Positions 10,401 to 18,525 of a stretch of DNA of 64,000 nt are shown here, piece after piece; within the stretch, counting starts at the first letter, position 1, and each line of letters begins with the position of its first letter. Source of the DNA: Pedobacter mendelii (GTDB lineage Bacteria > Bacteroidota > Bacteroidia > Sphingobacteriales > Sphingobacteriaceae); the NCBI RefSeq assembly GCF_014635725.1, contig NZ_BMDJ01000008.1, positions 153,541 through 217,540 on the forward strand. Reading direction: 5' to 3'. Position numbers and translations under genes: made by a program. The notes beneath the pieces are model-generated. The model ran no database searches, was not told the origin of the DNA, and was given only the letters and a program-made list of their open reading frames with translations.

Positions 10401-10739
10401 TTTTTGAATACCAAAAGCAGTTACGACAACATCATTCAATGCTTTAGAATCCTCTTTTAAAGTGATAGAAATCGTCGTTTGAGAACCAACAATAACTTCT
10501 TGCCTGGCGTAGCCTATTGCCGAAAATGTTAGTGTTTCATCAGGATTTACAGCTATTGAAAACTTTCCATTTCCATCTGTTTGTGTAGCTTTTGATGTGC
10601 CTTTAACAGATACGCTTACACCTGGCAGAGGTCCAGATACCTCTCTTACCGTTCCGGTAATGGTTTTCTGTGCAAAAGTTGCTATTGTTATAAGTGTAAA
10701 CAGTAGCGTACTTAAGCACTTTAAGTACATTTTATTCAT
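7407..10739 (-). CDS. SusC/RagA-family TonB-linked outer-membrane transporter
   Basis: 1110 residues. Signal peptide about 1-23, then a carboxypeptidase-D-like beta-sandwich (about 25-100: ITGTVREVSGPLPGVSVSVKG), the plug domain (DVVVTAFGIQKQQKSLGYS, then VDGVVIRSEG and SASALYGSDAGAGVIIITTKK), and a large beta-barrel ending in an aromatic C-terminus (FGFSLNASF). The ALYGSDAGAGVI segment is typical of SusC plugs. It imports oligosaccharides across the outer membrane with TonB/ExbBD energy, paired with the SusD just downstream. It lies 109 bp after the ROK regulator on the same strand; no convincing -7 box is seen in that gap. Confidence 0.95.
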   Translation of the reverse strand: MNKMYLKCLSTLLFTLITIATFAQKTITGTVREVSGPLPGVSVSVKGTSKATQTDGNGKFSIAVNPDETLTFSAIGYARQEVIVGSQTTISITLKEDSKALNDVVVTAFGIQKQQKSLGYSTATVSAKELTEAGNTNFASALYGKASGVQVTTAPGGASSAVNVQIRGVNSLNYNAQPLYVVDGVVIRSEGQYGAAGRNNGGFFDDQRVRGNGVLDINPEDIESLSVLKGASASALYGSDAGAGVIIITTKKGAKGKGPTVDVNYFGTVEQPAFLPNYQNVYGQGYDRATNLAVGATEEGWIVDAQSPSGFRPNFRSYANFGPKMEGQQVRWWDGSIRSFSPQPDNYKDIFRNGLSSSANIALSNQTDNYSYRISYTRLDYEGIQRESGLKKNSFSLNSSLKLNKKLSVDVVANYVNTITNNRAYQTNRLAQSFDGFFGRNEDTNLIRDKFQTSEGYAWVPFNQTARNPAEAFVFNVRPNLYDYFWSTLKNTSAETENRLYSSATLNWDILTKLKFRGRVGNDYTGRNTEDKNYSQFPVAFNPPTSSTGAYTTGNGTYTTIYSDALLTYSDNISKDLSFSASAGFTSRKENYKDQSSGTQFGLVSENWFSLSNSYGILQTSASRRSLLKYGAFGILNLSYKDYLFVEGTMRQESSSSLPPLNNTYYYPSVNGSFVFTDAFKGALPEFLSYGKLRASYGVVANASLPYESNVSYGQNSLQTNNGSVPQLVLPGAYGNENLQPEKKYEQEYGLETRFLNGRFGIDLSYYTNRIKNQILRLQISPSNGSGSQIVNVGEIGSKGWELSLNAKPVVSTNFNWQTTLNFSQNKTTVYSLAPGIPELIFYNAEDNAIRITAKPGEDLGNIYVYPTKTNAAGQKIVNDDGFYVIDKSQYVKAGNVTPSITGGLSNNLNYKSFSISFLVDYRFGSDVVSTPLKYATGTGVYENTLQYRDTENGGLTYYVNSAGANVLLPNANSSSPAGHKVYHDGVILSGVKANGQPNDVILDAASYYFNSFAAGSSDALNQEGAVYKNNFIKLRELTLGYRLPNSLVKKVGMSNMKISLIGRNLLYFHRTLKNLDPETLIGDRWYSQGVDNGSLPATRSFGFSLNASF

Positions 10740-10848
10740 CTTTTTGTAGTTAGTTTTTAATCTATTAGTGAGTTGGTGAGTTAGAATGTTTTAGTTTTAG
10801 GTCTTTTATTTCGCCATAATTATATTTTTTTAGTTAATTATTTATTGA

Positions 10849-12036
10849 TTAATCGAAATTACTATGTTCCACTACCAGGCTTGCTGCTGCCAGAAGTTCT
10901 GCCTGTTCTGCAAGGTTAGAAAGGACTATACTCGTTTGCTCAGCTACCCTTGGTATACAAAATTTGTTTATAGCTTGTTGTATCGGCGGTAAAAGCATTT
11001 TTCCTGCTTTAGCACCACGGCCGCTCAAAACAATTCTTTCAGGATTCATGATGTGAATTAAAGTCGCCAAGCCCTTACCAATTTGAAATGCGGCATCAAA
11101 TAATATAGATATTGCTACAGAATCCTGTTTAACAACTGCATCAAGAAAATGATCTGCATGATGCTTGGTCTTATCTTCAAAAAGTTCTGCCATTATCGTT
11201 GGCTCGCCAGCATTTACAGCTTTTTCGGCTTTTTCTACCATTATCAGTAAAGATGTTTCAACTTCGAGACAGCCTCGTTTACCACAAGAACATAATGTAT
11301 CAGAATTGGATAAGGGAATATGACTAAATTCTCCTGCATAACCGCTGCTGCCACGATATAAGTTGCCATTTACAATCATTCCTAAGCCGGTGCCCCAGCC
11401 TACATTTACAACTAAAACATCTTTTAAACCTGCGGCTTCGCCAAAATGAAGCTCGGCTAAAGCAATTAAGCTTGAATCATTATCTAAAAAAATTGGAAGA
11501 TTTAATTTTTCGACTAAATAACCCTGAAGACTATTACCATCTTCAATTGGCATAAAAGAATAATTCATGCCCTTTTCTGCATTAACAAAACCTGGCATTC
11601 CTATGCCAACACCTAATAGGTTTTCTCTATCAATATTAGATTTTGCAATGCAGTTATTAATAAATTCGATTAGTAAATCTGCACTGTCTTCGGCAGACAT
11701 ATTTAAATCAACTAATTGTGTAGGCAGAATTTTGTTATTGGATAAATCATAAATTGTAAGCCGTGTAATAAATTGATCCATTGCAACAGCAACTATATAC
11801 TTTTTATATTCCGGATTGATAAGAAACATTACTGCTCTTCTACCACCTGTTGATGGAGCAAAACCCTGCTCAATAATTTGTCCTTCTTTTATTAATCCAT
11901 TAACAATAGAGGTAACCAAGGGCAAACTTTTTTGAGTGAGCCTGCTTAAATCAGTTAGGGATAATACATTTTTATAATATAAATGCTTTATAACATCAGC
12001 TTTTAATAGCTCACTTTTTTTAACTGTAGCCGACAT
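10849..12036 (-). CDS. ROK-family transcriptional regulator (NagC/XylR-like), PUL 1
   Basis: 395 residues. An N-terminal winged helix-turn-helix (about 8-75: NVLSLTDLSRLTQKSLPLV, then a recognition and wing region ending STGGRRAV) precedes a ROK sugar-kinase-like domain. Visible ROK signatures are GVGIGMPGFVNAEKG, DNDSSLIALAELHFGEAAG, the phosphate-binding-like VNVGWGTGLGMIVNG and the zinc motif CSCGKRGCLE. The intact HTH marks it as a regulator rather than a kinase. It is first in the PUL 1 direction of transcription, so it probably represses susC onward and itself until a released sugar binds. A palindrome overlaps its probable promoter. Confidence 0.9.
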   Translation of the reverse strand: MSATVKKSELLKADVIKHLYYKNVLSLTDLSRLTQKSLPLVTSIVNGLIKEGQIIEQGFAPSTGGRRAVMFLINPEYKKYIVAVAMDQFITRLTIYDLSNNKILPTQLVDLNMSAEDSADLLIEFINNCIAKSNIDRENLLGVGIGMPGFVNAEKGMNYSFMPIEDGNSLQGYLVEKLNLPIFLDNDSSLIALAELHFGEAAGLKDVLVVNVGWGTGLGMIVNGNLYRGSSGYAGEFSHIPLSNSDTLCSCGKRGCLEVETSLLIMVEKAEKAVNAGEPTIMAELFEDKTKHHADHFLDAVVKQDSVAISILFDAAFQIGKGLATLIHIMNPERIVLSGRGAKAGKMLLPPIQQAINKFCIPRVAEQTSIVLSNLAEQAELLAAASLVVEHSNFD

Positions 12037-12044
12037 TTAGTTTG

Positions 12045-12062
12045 GTTTGTTAAACAAACTTA
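12045..12062 (-). promoter_or_regulatory. Candidate ROK operator overlapping a -7 box
   Basis: GTTTGT-TAA-ACAAAC (12045-12059) is a dyad with perfect 6-bp arms, 9 bp upstream of the regulator's start. On the minus strand 12062-12055 reads TAAGTTTG, an exact match to the Bacteroidota -7 consensus TAnnTTTG, so operator and promoter overlap. No good -33 TTTG is seen at the usual spacing. Autoregulation is inferred. Confidence 0.45.
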
Positions 12063-12120
12063 ATAAAAAAAAATAAAACAATTATAATCTTTTTAAAAAA
12101 ATTAAAAAGATTAACTAACT

Positions 12121-12157
12121 AAAAAAAAAACGACTTACATCGTCTGCAAGTCGTTTT
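12121..12157 (-). terminator. Intrinsic terminator after lepB
   Basis: Perfect 10-bp stem AAAACGACTT/AAGTCGTTTT (12127-12136 and 12148-12157). On the minus strand it is followed by a run of T. It lies 20 bp past the lepB stop and ends the parA-to-lepB transcript. Confidence 0.85.
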
Positions 12158-12176
12158 CAATATATCGAAGATAATC

Positions 12177-13373
12177 TTAGTGAATTCCCCTCAATAATCT
12201 ACTCCATCGTATTTTGTGCAAGAAAGAGCCTTCGCTATTCCAGCTCATCCAAATAAATAAAGCCTTTCCAACAATATGATCTTCTGGTACAAAACCCCAA
12301 TAACGAGAATCTGCAGAATTATGACGGTTATCACCCATCATCCAATAGTAATTTAATTTGAAAGTATAAGAAGTTGCAACTTTATCATTGATATACCAGT
12401 CTTTCCCTTTTTGTTCTACTTTATTGCCTTCATAAGTTCTAATTGCCCTATAGTACAATGGCATGGTATTGCTGTCAATTTTAACTGTCCAGCCTTTGGC
12501 AGGGATTTTTATCGGACCAAAGTTATCTCTGTTCCAAACGCGATTAGGATCGTGTGGAAACAAACCACCGGATTCGATTACAGAAGATTGTGCTGCATTC
12601 ATTTTAACCGATTTAACAAAATCGAACGCTTTAATCTCATCAGCCATTTCTGGCGAAATTTCGGCGATGTAAGCATTCGGACCATCTGGTTGCATATCGC
12701 CCATTTTCAAGTCTAAATCATCAAAAACACCGTAATTAAAATCCATGGTTTTAAATTCGATACGGTAAGGCATCATTCCGGTGCTTTTTAAAGGCTCATC
12801 TTTGCCATTAATATTTGCAATTCCGTTTTTCATACTGATAACATCACCAGCAATACCAATACATCGCTTAATAAAATTTTCGCGTTTGTCTACAGGCCTG
12901 CTGATTATTGTAAATTGACTATGGATTGATTCTCTGCCATATTGCCTTACCAAATCATAGTAACTTGGAACCTGATTTTCTACCGCAACCGTATCACCTT
13001 CTGGAAAGTTAAATACAACTACATCATTTCTTTTAATATCTGACAAACCTGGTAACCGACGATATTTCCACTGAACACCATCCCAATATGCTTTGGTTGA
13101 TGTTGTTAAGGGCATAGTATGATGTGCAAAAGGAAAAGCAACGGGTGTCATTGGGATACGGGCTCCATAATTTACCTTACTTACAAAAAGAAAATCGCCT
13201 ATTAATAAAGAACGCTCCATGGAACCAGAGGGGATTGTATAGGCCTCGATAAAAAACACCCTAATAATGGTTGCGGCGATTACGGCAAACACAATTGCAT
13301 CAACCCATTCGCGGGTTTTAGTTTTTTTCTTTTTATTGGCATCCGTTTTCTTCTGCCAGAATTTATAATTCAT
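12177..13373 (-). CDS. lepB: Signal peptidase I
   Basis: 398 residues, the longer form usual in Bacteroidota. A basic N-terminus is followed by one membrane segment (about 24-42). The catalytic serine is Ser51 in PSGSMERSLLIGD and the general-base lysine is probably Lys169 in ENFIKRCIGIAGD. The C-terminal family box GDNRHNSADSRYWGFVP is complete. A large insertion of about 100 residues lies between these boxes. It cleaves signal peptides of exported proteins at the outer face of the inner membrane. It is the last gene of the minus-strand block with dapB and parAB and is followed by a terminator; the 217-bp gap to dapB may hold a separate promoter. Confidence 0.95.
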   Translation of the reverse strand: MNYKFWQKKTDANKKKKTKTREWVDAIVFAVIAATIIRVFFIEAYTIPSGSMERSLLIGDFLFVSKVNYGARIPMTPVAFPFAHHTMPLTTSTKAYWDGVQWKYRRLPGLSDIKRNDVVVFNFPEGDTVAVENQVPSYYDLVRQYGRESIHSQFTIISRPVDKRENFIKRCIGIAGDVISMKNGIANINGKDEPLKSTGMMPYRIEFKTMDFNYGVFDDLDLKMGDMQPDGPNAYIAEISPEMADEIKAFDFVKSVKMNAAQSSVIESGGLFPHDPNRVWNRDNFGPIKIPAKGWTVKIDSNTMPLYYRAIRTYEGNKVEQKGKDWYINDKVATSYTFKLNYYWMMGDNRHNSADSRYWGFVPEDHIVGKALFIWMSWNSEGSFLHKIRWSRLLRGIH

Positions 13374-13590
13374 ATTTTATGTTTAGTTAAAGCCTCACTT
13401 GCTCTCTTTCAATAGAAGAGGGAGCGCAAAGCAAAAATATCTCTTTTGTAATTGTTAATCTACTATTTAATGTTTTGTCGGTTGTATTGAGTTTTTCTCC
13501 TTCGGATTGATTCTACTGATTAATAGATTCCACCGATTTTTAGAGAATTTAATCTTTACTCCTTGTTCTTTTATCCTTATTCTAAAAGTC

Positions 13591-14325
13591 TTATTCAAAA
13601 ATATCTGTAATACTGAAAAATCCTTTTTTATTTTCAATCCACTCCGCAGCCACAACTGCTCCTAAAGCAAAACCGGCTCTACTGTACGCTGTATGTTTAA
13701 TTTCTATTTCATCTACCTCACTACTGTAAATTACGGTATGTGTTCCAGGTATATTTTCTATTCGGTGCGATTCTATAAGTAGTTGGTCGGCTTTAGGGAA
13801 TATTTCCACATTTGTACCAACAACCTCATTTAACCATTCCGTTTTTCTTTCTAAATTATCTACAATTCCTTCTGCAATGGTAATTGCTGTACCACTTGGT
13901 GCATCTAGCTTTTGTGTATGATGAATTTCTTCTACCTGAACTTCGTAAGCAGGATAATTATTCATCAGCTTTGCCAAAGTTTGGTTTAATTTAAAGAACA
14001 AATTTACGCCAATACTAAAATTAGACCCATAAAGTAAAGTATTGTTACTGTTGTTGCATTCGTTTTTAACTTCTTGCAATTTGCCATACCATCCCGTGGT
14101 ACCCACTACAATTGGAACATTGGCATCGAAACAGGTATAAATGTTATTTAATACAGAATCAGGCGTACTAAAGTCGATGGCTACATCAGCAGCTTTTAAA
14201 TTTTGACGGTTTAGTTCTTCTTGATTATCAATAGATATTTTTAAAACTATTTCATGACCGCGTTCAAGAGCAAATTTTTCTATAATCTGGCCCATTTTGC
14301 CGTATCCTAAAAGCGCAATTTTCAT
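13591..14325 (-). CDS. dapB: 4-hydroxy-tetrahydrodipicolinate reductase
   Basis: 244 residues, cytoplasmic. It reduces the DapA product with NAD(P)H in the lysine/diaminopimelate pathway. N-terminal Rossmann motif GYGKMGQIIE (7-16), then DFSTPDSV, VGTTGW, and the DapB signature EEIHHTQKLDAPSGTAI carrying the catalytic His pair and the lysine and Ser-Gly-Thr that hold the substrate. The end RAGFALGAVVAAEWI is typical. It begins 22 bp after the DUF5683 gene on the same strand. A shorter reading frame across its 3' end in another phase is not a gene. Confidence 0.95.
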   Translation of the reverse strand: MKIALLGYGKMGQIIEKFALERGHEIVLKISIDNQEELNRQNLKAADVAIDFSTPDSVLNNIYTCFDANVPIVVGTTGWYGKLQEVKNECNNSNNTLLYGSNFSIGVNLFFKLNQTLAKLMNNYPAYEVQVEEIHHTQKLDAPSGTAITIAEGIVDNLERKTEWLNEVVGTNVEIFPKADQLLIESHRIENIPGTHTVIYSSEVDEIEIKHTAYSRAGFALGAVVAAEWIENKKGFFSITDIFE

Positions 14326-14347
14326 CGGGATATTTTGTTTAATTTGG

Positions 14348-15094
14348 TTAAAATCTTAAAGAAACTTTTAAAGCTGGTGTCGCATTAGAGCCATACATTG
14401 AATTCGGATTACTCATTAATGATGGCGTAATTTTCATTGATAGAGAATCATCTATATTAAAATAATTTAGGCGAGCCGCAACATACGCATCTACAACATT
14501 TACAGCATAAACCGCAAAATAAGAGAAAATTACGATTTGGCTATTTCTTTTGTAAATCGCCTGGGCATCGGTAACGTTGGTATCTCCATATCTGACAAGA
14601 TCAGGATTTACAAGTTGTTTCTTAGCTGGATCTGTCTGCAACTTATTTAATGCCCTAATTTGAGCTTCCTTTAAAAAAATCTTGTAATTATTCCGGCTAT
14701 CAATATAAGATATGGTAAGTAGGGTAAAGCCGGCATAAATTATTCCAACCTTACTCAAGGTGTAAGTTTTTTGCCAAAAATGACCAGTTTTTTCTCCTTT
14801 GGCATTCAGGCGCTCATTTAGCAATTGATTGTTGTAAAGTTGTCCCCAACCAGGAATTATCAGCGATTTAAAAACTGCTTTTCTAGCTGCAACTTTACCC
14901 GGATTAACGTATTTCGCTTTTGCAGTATCAATAGTTTTTTTTGGTGAATCTATCCTTACAACACGTATTGGAGTTGTCTTTATGGTATCAATAGGTTTTA
15001 ATAGCGTATCCTTAACCTGTGCTAAAGCCAGATTTATAAAGCAAAATACAAATAAAGAAAACAGGAATAAACACTTGTATTTTGGCATTACCAA
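14348..15094 (-). CDS. DUF5683 family secreted/membrane protein
   Basis: 248 residues of unknown function. A signal peptide (about 1-25, ending NLALAQ) precedes a Thr/Lys-rich linker (about 30-70) and then the conserved segment KSLIIPGWGQLYNNQ, which starts the DUF5683 domain. Hydrophobic segments follow (VGIIYAGFTLLTISYI and IVIFSYFAVYAVNVVDAYVAA), consistent with a membrane-associated protein. Its ATG overlaps the parB stop by 7 bp, implying translational coupling. In Bacteroidota this family is regularly found between parB and dapB, but no biochemical role is known to me. Confidence 0.85.
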   Translation of the reverse strand: MVMPKYKCLFLFSLFVFCFINLALAQVKDTLLKPIDTIKTTPIRVVRIDSPKKTIDTAKAKYVNPGKVAARKAVFKSLIIPGWGQLYNNQLLNERLNAKGEKTGHFWQKTYTLSKVGIIYAGFTLLTISYIDSRNNYKIFLKEAQIRALNKLQTDPAKKQLVNPDLVRYGDTNVTDAQAIYKRNSQIVIFSYFAVYAVNVVDAYVAARLNYFNIDDSLSMKITPSLMSNPNSMYGSNATPALKVSLRF

Positions 15095-15996
15095 TCTAAT
15101 AATTCTAAAATTCTATTTAAATCATCATCACTTACAAAAGGGATTTCAATTGCGCCTTTACCATTCTGACTAACTTTTAACTTTACGCGGGTTGCAAATT
15201 TTGATGCCAAATCATCCTGCAATTTTTGATATTGAAAAGAAACTGACTTTTCTTTAGGCTTATCATCGATTTTTAACGGTGTATGCTGCAGGTTACGAAC
15301 CAATTCTTCTACTTTACGAACCGACAAGCCTTTATCTAAAATTTCCTGGTGTATGAATAATTGTTTATCCACACCATCAACATTTATTAACGCCCGGGCA
15401 TGCCCCATAGAAATCCTTTGATCGCGAATGGAAGCTTGTATTGCAGGCGGGAGTTTTAATAAACGCAAATAATTAGTAACTGTTGTTCGGTTTTTACCAA
15501 CACGTTCGCCCAATTGCTCTTGTTTCAAACCAACCTCATCTATCATCCTTTGAAAACTCAAAGCAACCTCAATCGCATTTAAATTTTCCCTTTGAATATT
15601 CTCAATTAGTGCCATTTCCAACATCTGCTGGTCGTTAGCGCTACGGATGTAAGCAGGAATTTGAGATAAGCCCGCTAGTTTTGAAGCCCTGAACCTACGC
15701 TCGCCTGAAATGAGCTGATATTTGTTTGCCCCGATTTTTCTAACCGTAATGGGTTGTATTAATCCTTGAATTTTTATCGAATCGGCAAGTTCATTTAGTG
15801 CAACCTGGTCAAATTCAGTACGTGGCTGAAACGGATTGGTTTCAACTTCAGTTAAACTTACATGACTGATATTACCAATCTGCTCGGTTTCGCTAACATG
15901 ATTTACACTTTGCTTTGGAGGATGAGAAGATTCGCTATCATCTAAAAGCGCACTTAACCCTCTTCCTAAACCTGTTTTTCGCTGAAAAGATGTCAT
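15088..15996 (-). CDS. parB: Chromosome-partitioning protein ParB
   Basis: 302 residues. The N-terminal start GLGRGLSALL is typical of chromosomal ParB. The ParB/Srx CTP-binding domain follows (NPFQPRTEFD, then ISGERRFRASKLAG and ENIQRENLNAIE), then a helix-turn-helix (GLKQEQLGERVGKNRTTVTNYLRLL) and a C-terminal dimerisation part ending LELLDW. ParB loads on parS sites as a CTP-dependent clamp and works with ParA in origin segregation. It starts 7 bp after parA ends. No perfect parS-like palindrome was noticed in the window. Confidence 0.95.
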   Translation of the reverse strand: MTSFQRKTGLGRGLSALLDDSESSHPPKQSVNHVSETEQIGNISHVSLTEVETNPFQPRTEFDQVALNELADSIKIQGLIQPITVRKIGANKYQLISGERRFRASKLAGLSQIPAYIRSANDQQMLEMALIENIQRENLNAIEVALSFQRMIDEVGLKQEQLGERVGKNRTTVTNYLRLLKLPPAIQASIRDQRISMGHARALINVDGVDKQLFIHQEILDKGLSVRKVEELVRNLQHTPLKIDDKPKEKSVSFQYQKLQDDLASKFATRVKLKVSQNGKGAIEIPFVSDDDLNRILELLDW

Positions 15997-16003
15997 TTAT
16001 AAT

Positions 16004-16807
16004 TTATAAAGTTGCTGTACCTATATTTTCTTCTTCCTTTAACAAGCCGTTTTTCTTCACAATTTCTCGGGCAAGGTTAAGGTAATTAATTGCGCCTTTG
16101 CAATTTGCATCATGCATAATTACCGAAACACCATAGCTTGGTGCCTCACTTAAACGGGTATTTCTTTGAATAATCGTATCAAATACCAATTCATGGAAAT
16201 GCGTTCTAACTTCTTCTACAACCTGGTTAGATAAGCGTAAACGTACATCATACATGGTTAATAAAATACCTTCTATTTCCAGTTCAGGATTTAAACGGTT
16301 TTGCACAATTTTAATTGTATTCAGCAATTTACCTAAGCCCTCTAAAGCAAAATATTCGCATTGTACAGGAATTATTACCGAATCTGCGGCGGTTAGTGCA
16401 TTAATGGTAATCAAACCTAATGAAGGTGAGCAATCTATAATGATAAAATCATATTGATCTTTAATTTTTTCTAAAACCGCTTTCATTTTATATTCGCGGT
16501 TATTTAGGTTAATCATCTCAATTTCGGCTCCAACCAAATCAATATGCGCAGGTAATAAATCTAAATTTGGAGTTTCGGTTTTTTGAATTGCCAGTAGAGG
16601 ATCTATATCATTAATGATGCATTCGTAAATACTATCTTTTATATTCCGGGGATCAAAACCAATACCCGAAGTCGAATTCGCCTGTGGATCAGCATCAACT
16701 AATAAAGTTTTATATTCTAATACGGCTAAACTCGCAGCCAGGTTTATAGATGATGTTGTTTTACCAACGCCACCTTTTTGATTTGCTATCGCAATAATTT
16801 TGCTCAT
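16004..16807 (-). CDS. parA: Chromosome-partitioning ATPase ParA (Soj)
   Basis: 267 residues. It has the deviant Walker A box KGGVGKTTSSINLA (about 10-23), with the signature first lysine, the switch region VDADPQANSTSGIGFD, and the Walker B-like FIIIDCSPSLGLITINAL. Length and motif spacing fit chromosomal ParA/Soj. It binds DNA non-specifically as an ATP dimer and is stimulated by ParB. It is the first gene of the minus-strand block that runs to lepB, and it is divergent from the FMN reductase gene, with 182 bp between them. Confidence 0.95.
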   Translation of the reverse strand: MSKIIAIANQKGGVGKTTSSINLAASLAVLEYKTLLVDADPQANSTSGIGFDPRNIKDSIYECIINDIDPLLAIQKTETPNLDLLPAHIDLVGAEIEMINLNNREYKMKAVLEKIKDQYDFIIIDCSPSLGLITINALTAADSVIIPVQCEYFALEGLGKLLNTIKIVQNRLNPELEIEGILLTMYDVRLRLSNQVVEEVRTHFHELVFDTIIQRNTRLSEAPSYGVSVIMHDANCKGAINYLNLAREIVKKNGLLKEEENIGTATL

Positions 16808-16879
16808 CTATGTATCCGAAATTTACTTAAAGTTTACTTGGGCTATATAATTTATGCCATTTATTTGGACAAAAAGTTC

Positions 16880-16887
16880 TATTTTTG
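16880..16887 (+). promoter_or_regulatory. Candidate -7 promoter box for the FMN reductase gene
   Basis: TATTTTTG matches the Bacteroidota -7 consensus TAnnTTTG exactly, about 100 bp before the start at 16990. A TTTG at 16864-16867 is closer than the usual 19 bp, so the -33 element is uncertain. Confidence 0.4.
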
Positions 16888-16989
16888 TGCTGTTTACGCC
16901 CTTTTTCTCAATCAGCTAAGATACAAACTATATGGCAATTTTAGCAAGAAGGGCATTCGGGTTTTGCACATCTTATTAACAATTCATCC

Positions 16990-17511
16990 ATGATTACAAT
17001 TATAGCCGGAACCAACAGACCCAATAGCAATACGCTTAAAGTGGCCAAATATTACAAGCAACAACTCGAATTAAAAGGTATGCAAGCTAACCTACTCAGT
17101 TTGGAGCATTTACCTGTTGATGTGCTTAACAGTGATATGTTTGGTAAACGTACAGAAGCTTTTCAAAAAATCCAGGATCTGGTTTCTGCTACTGAAAAAT
17201 TTCTTTTCATAATGCCTGAATATAATGGAAGTTACCCTGGTGTTTTAAAAGTTTTAATAGATGCATGCAATTTCCCGGAAAGTTTTTATGACAAGAAAGC
17301 AGCATTGGTTGGCATTTCATCCGGCAAATACGGAAACATTCGAGGTGTAGATCACTTTACAGGTGTTTGCCATTATGTTCATTTAAATGTTTTACCGCTA
17401 CGTTTACACATCCCTAATATAAAATCCGAGCTTGATTTAGATGGCAACCTGATTAAAGAGGATACCATTAAGTTTACAAACGAACAGATTGATAAGTTTA
17501 TTCATTTCTAA
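16990..17511 (+). CDS. NAD(P)H-dependent FMN reductase family flavoprotein
   Basis: 173 residues with a flavodoxin-like fold. The FMN phosphate loop is GTNRPNSNT (7-15); the second flavin motif is MPEYNGSYPGVLKVLIDAC in the middle, followed by KKAALVGISSGKYGNIRGVDH. The family uses NAD(P)H to reduce FMN, azo dyes, quinones or chromate; the real substrate is unknown. No signal peptide, so cytoplasmic. The last 13 codons and the stop (from 17470) form the first copy of a 76-bp tandem array that continues downstream, so the 3' end of this gene was the source of, or was replaced by, the repeat. Confidence 0.85.
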   Translation: MITIIAGTNRPNSNTLKVAKYYKQQLELKGMQANLLSLEHLPVDVLNSDMFGKRTEAFQKIQDLVSATEKFLFIMPEYNGSYPGVLKVLIDACNFPESFYDKKAALVGISSGKYGNIRGVDHFTGVCHYVHLNVLPLRLHIPNIKSELDLDGNLIKEDTIKFTNEQIDKFIHF

Positions 17512-17826
17512 ACCAGGATTTACCGGATTTTTTGATTTTAGGATTAAGTTTATAAACTAACAGATTGATAAGTTTATTCATTTCTAAACCAGGATTTACC
17601 GGATTTTTTGATTTTAGGATTAAGTTTACAAACGAACAGATTGATAAGTTTATTCATTTCTAAACTAGGATTTACCGGATTTTTTGATTTTAGGATTAAG
17701 TTTATAAACTAACAGATTGATAAGTTTATTCATTTTTAAACTAGGATTTACCGGATTTTTTGATTTTAGGATTAAGTTTATAAACGAATCGATTGACAAG
17801 TTTATTCATTTATAAACCAGGATTTT
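17470..17826 (+). repeat. 76-bp tandem array (about 4.7 copies) including the 3' end of the FMN reductase gene
   Basis: Units start at 17470, 17546, 17622, 17698 and 17774, exactly 76 bp apart; the fifth is partial. Copies 1 and 3 share TACAAACGAACAG while copies 2 and 4 share TATAAACTAACAG, suggesting duplication of a two-unit block. Each full copy ends with the phrase GGATTTACCGGATTTTTTG. The first copy encodes the gene's last 13 residues and stop. From 17827 to 18026 no gene or clear signal is seen apart from a short palindrome AGCTTTTAAAAAGCT at 17943-17957. Confidence 0.93.
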
Positions 17827-18026
17827 AGAGCAAGATTTCTAATATTTTGGATTTTGAAGGATTCTAATCCAAGACCTCTATAATTGTAACCTTTAATAAG
17901 ATGTAATTTGTTATTCCGCAGATTTCGAGAATTCTATCAGCCAGCTTTTAAAAAGCTAAATGTAGAATTATATACTTTAGTCTTTCCCTTCCCAGTATTT
18001 TTTCGCACCGAGCAACTTTCAACCTT

Positions 18027-18479
18027 TTACGCCCCAAACCGAATCCACTTATCACCTTCGCAGCCAAAAATAAATGAGCCCGGGTGTATCATCTCTGCCA
18101 TATCTTCTATTAAAGAAACCGCATTATCTGCAGTAACACTTCTATTAACATCATCATTCAAAAGAATAATCCTATTGTTTTTTACCGCTTGCCAATCTGG
18201 ATTTAACATCCCAGGGACTTCCCTCATCAATTCAGTTAAGGTTTTACCAGGTTGATAATAAATGATGAAAGCGGCATTGAAAACATCAGATTCTATCATT
18301 CCTCCGGCTAGCGCAATTTCTTCTGATAAAAAGTAACTCGGGTTGTTATTAACATCTAACAAAGCGACAGGCATTTTATCCATAAACTTAATTTTATGCT
18401 CAACTATGTCTAAACGGTCTTGTAAATCTTCCAGCTTTGCGGCATCAAGGCCAATAAATAAATCGTTTAAAAAAGACAT
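18027..18479 (-). CDS. Small protein resembling one lobe of a helical-backbone metal-receptor binding protein
   Basis: 150 residues from the ATG at 18479 (MSFLNDLFIGLD); a longer frame to 18515 adds 12 unconvincing residues. The C-terminal half, MLNPDWQAVKNNRIILLND followed by a helix with EDMAEMIHPGSFIFG, resembles the distal lobe of TroA/BtuF-type binding proteins, where 'P-x-W-x-x-A-V-K-N-x-R' recurs. It has no signal peptide and is about half the normal length, so it is either a truncated homologue or a cytoplasmic derivative. It is divergent from the binding-protein gene at 18526, with 46 bp between the starts. Function unknown; family call moderate. Confidence 0.6.
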   Translation of the reverse strand: MSFLNDLFIGLDAAKLEDLQDRLDIVEHKIKFMDKMPVALLDVNNNPSYFLSEEIALAGGMIESDVFNAAFIIYYQPGKTLTELMREVPGMLNPDWQAVKNNRIILLNDDVNRSVTADNAVSLIEDMAEMIHPGSFIFGCEGDKWIRFGA

Positions 18480-18525
18480 CTGCATTAAATTTATTAATTT
18501 GTGCAAAAATAACATTCCTTATCGC

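Noticed and set aside
15088..16807. parS sites or replication origin beside parAB
   Set aside because: No parS-like 14-16-bp palindrome or DnaA-box cluster was noticed near the genes.
17470..17826. CRISPR array
   Set aside because: Units are adjacent 76-bp repeats without unique spacers, and there are no cas genes.
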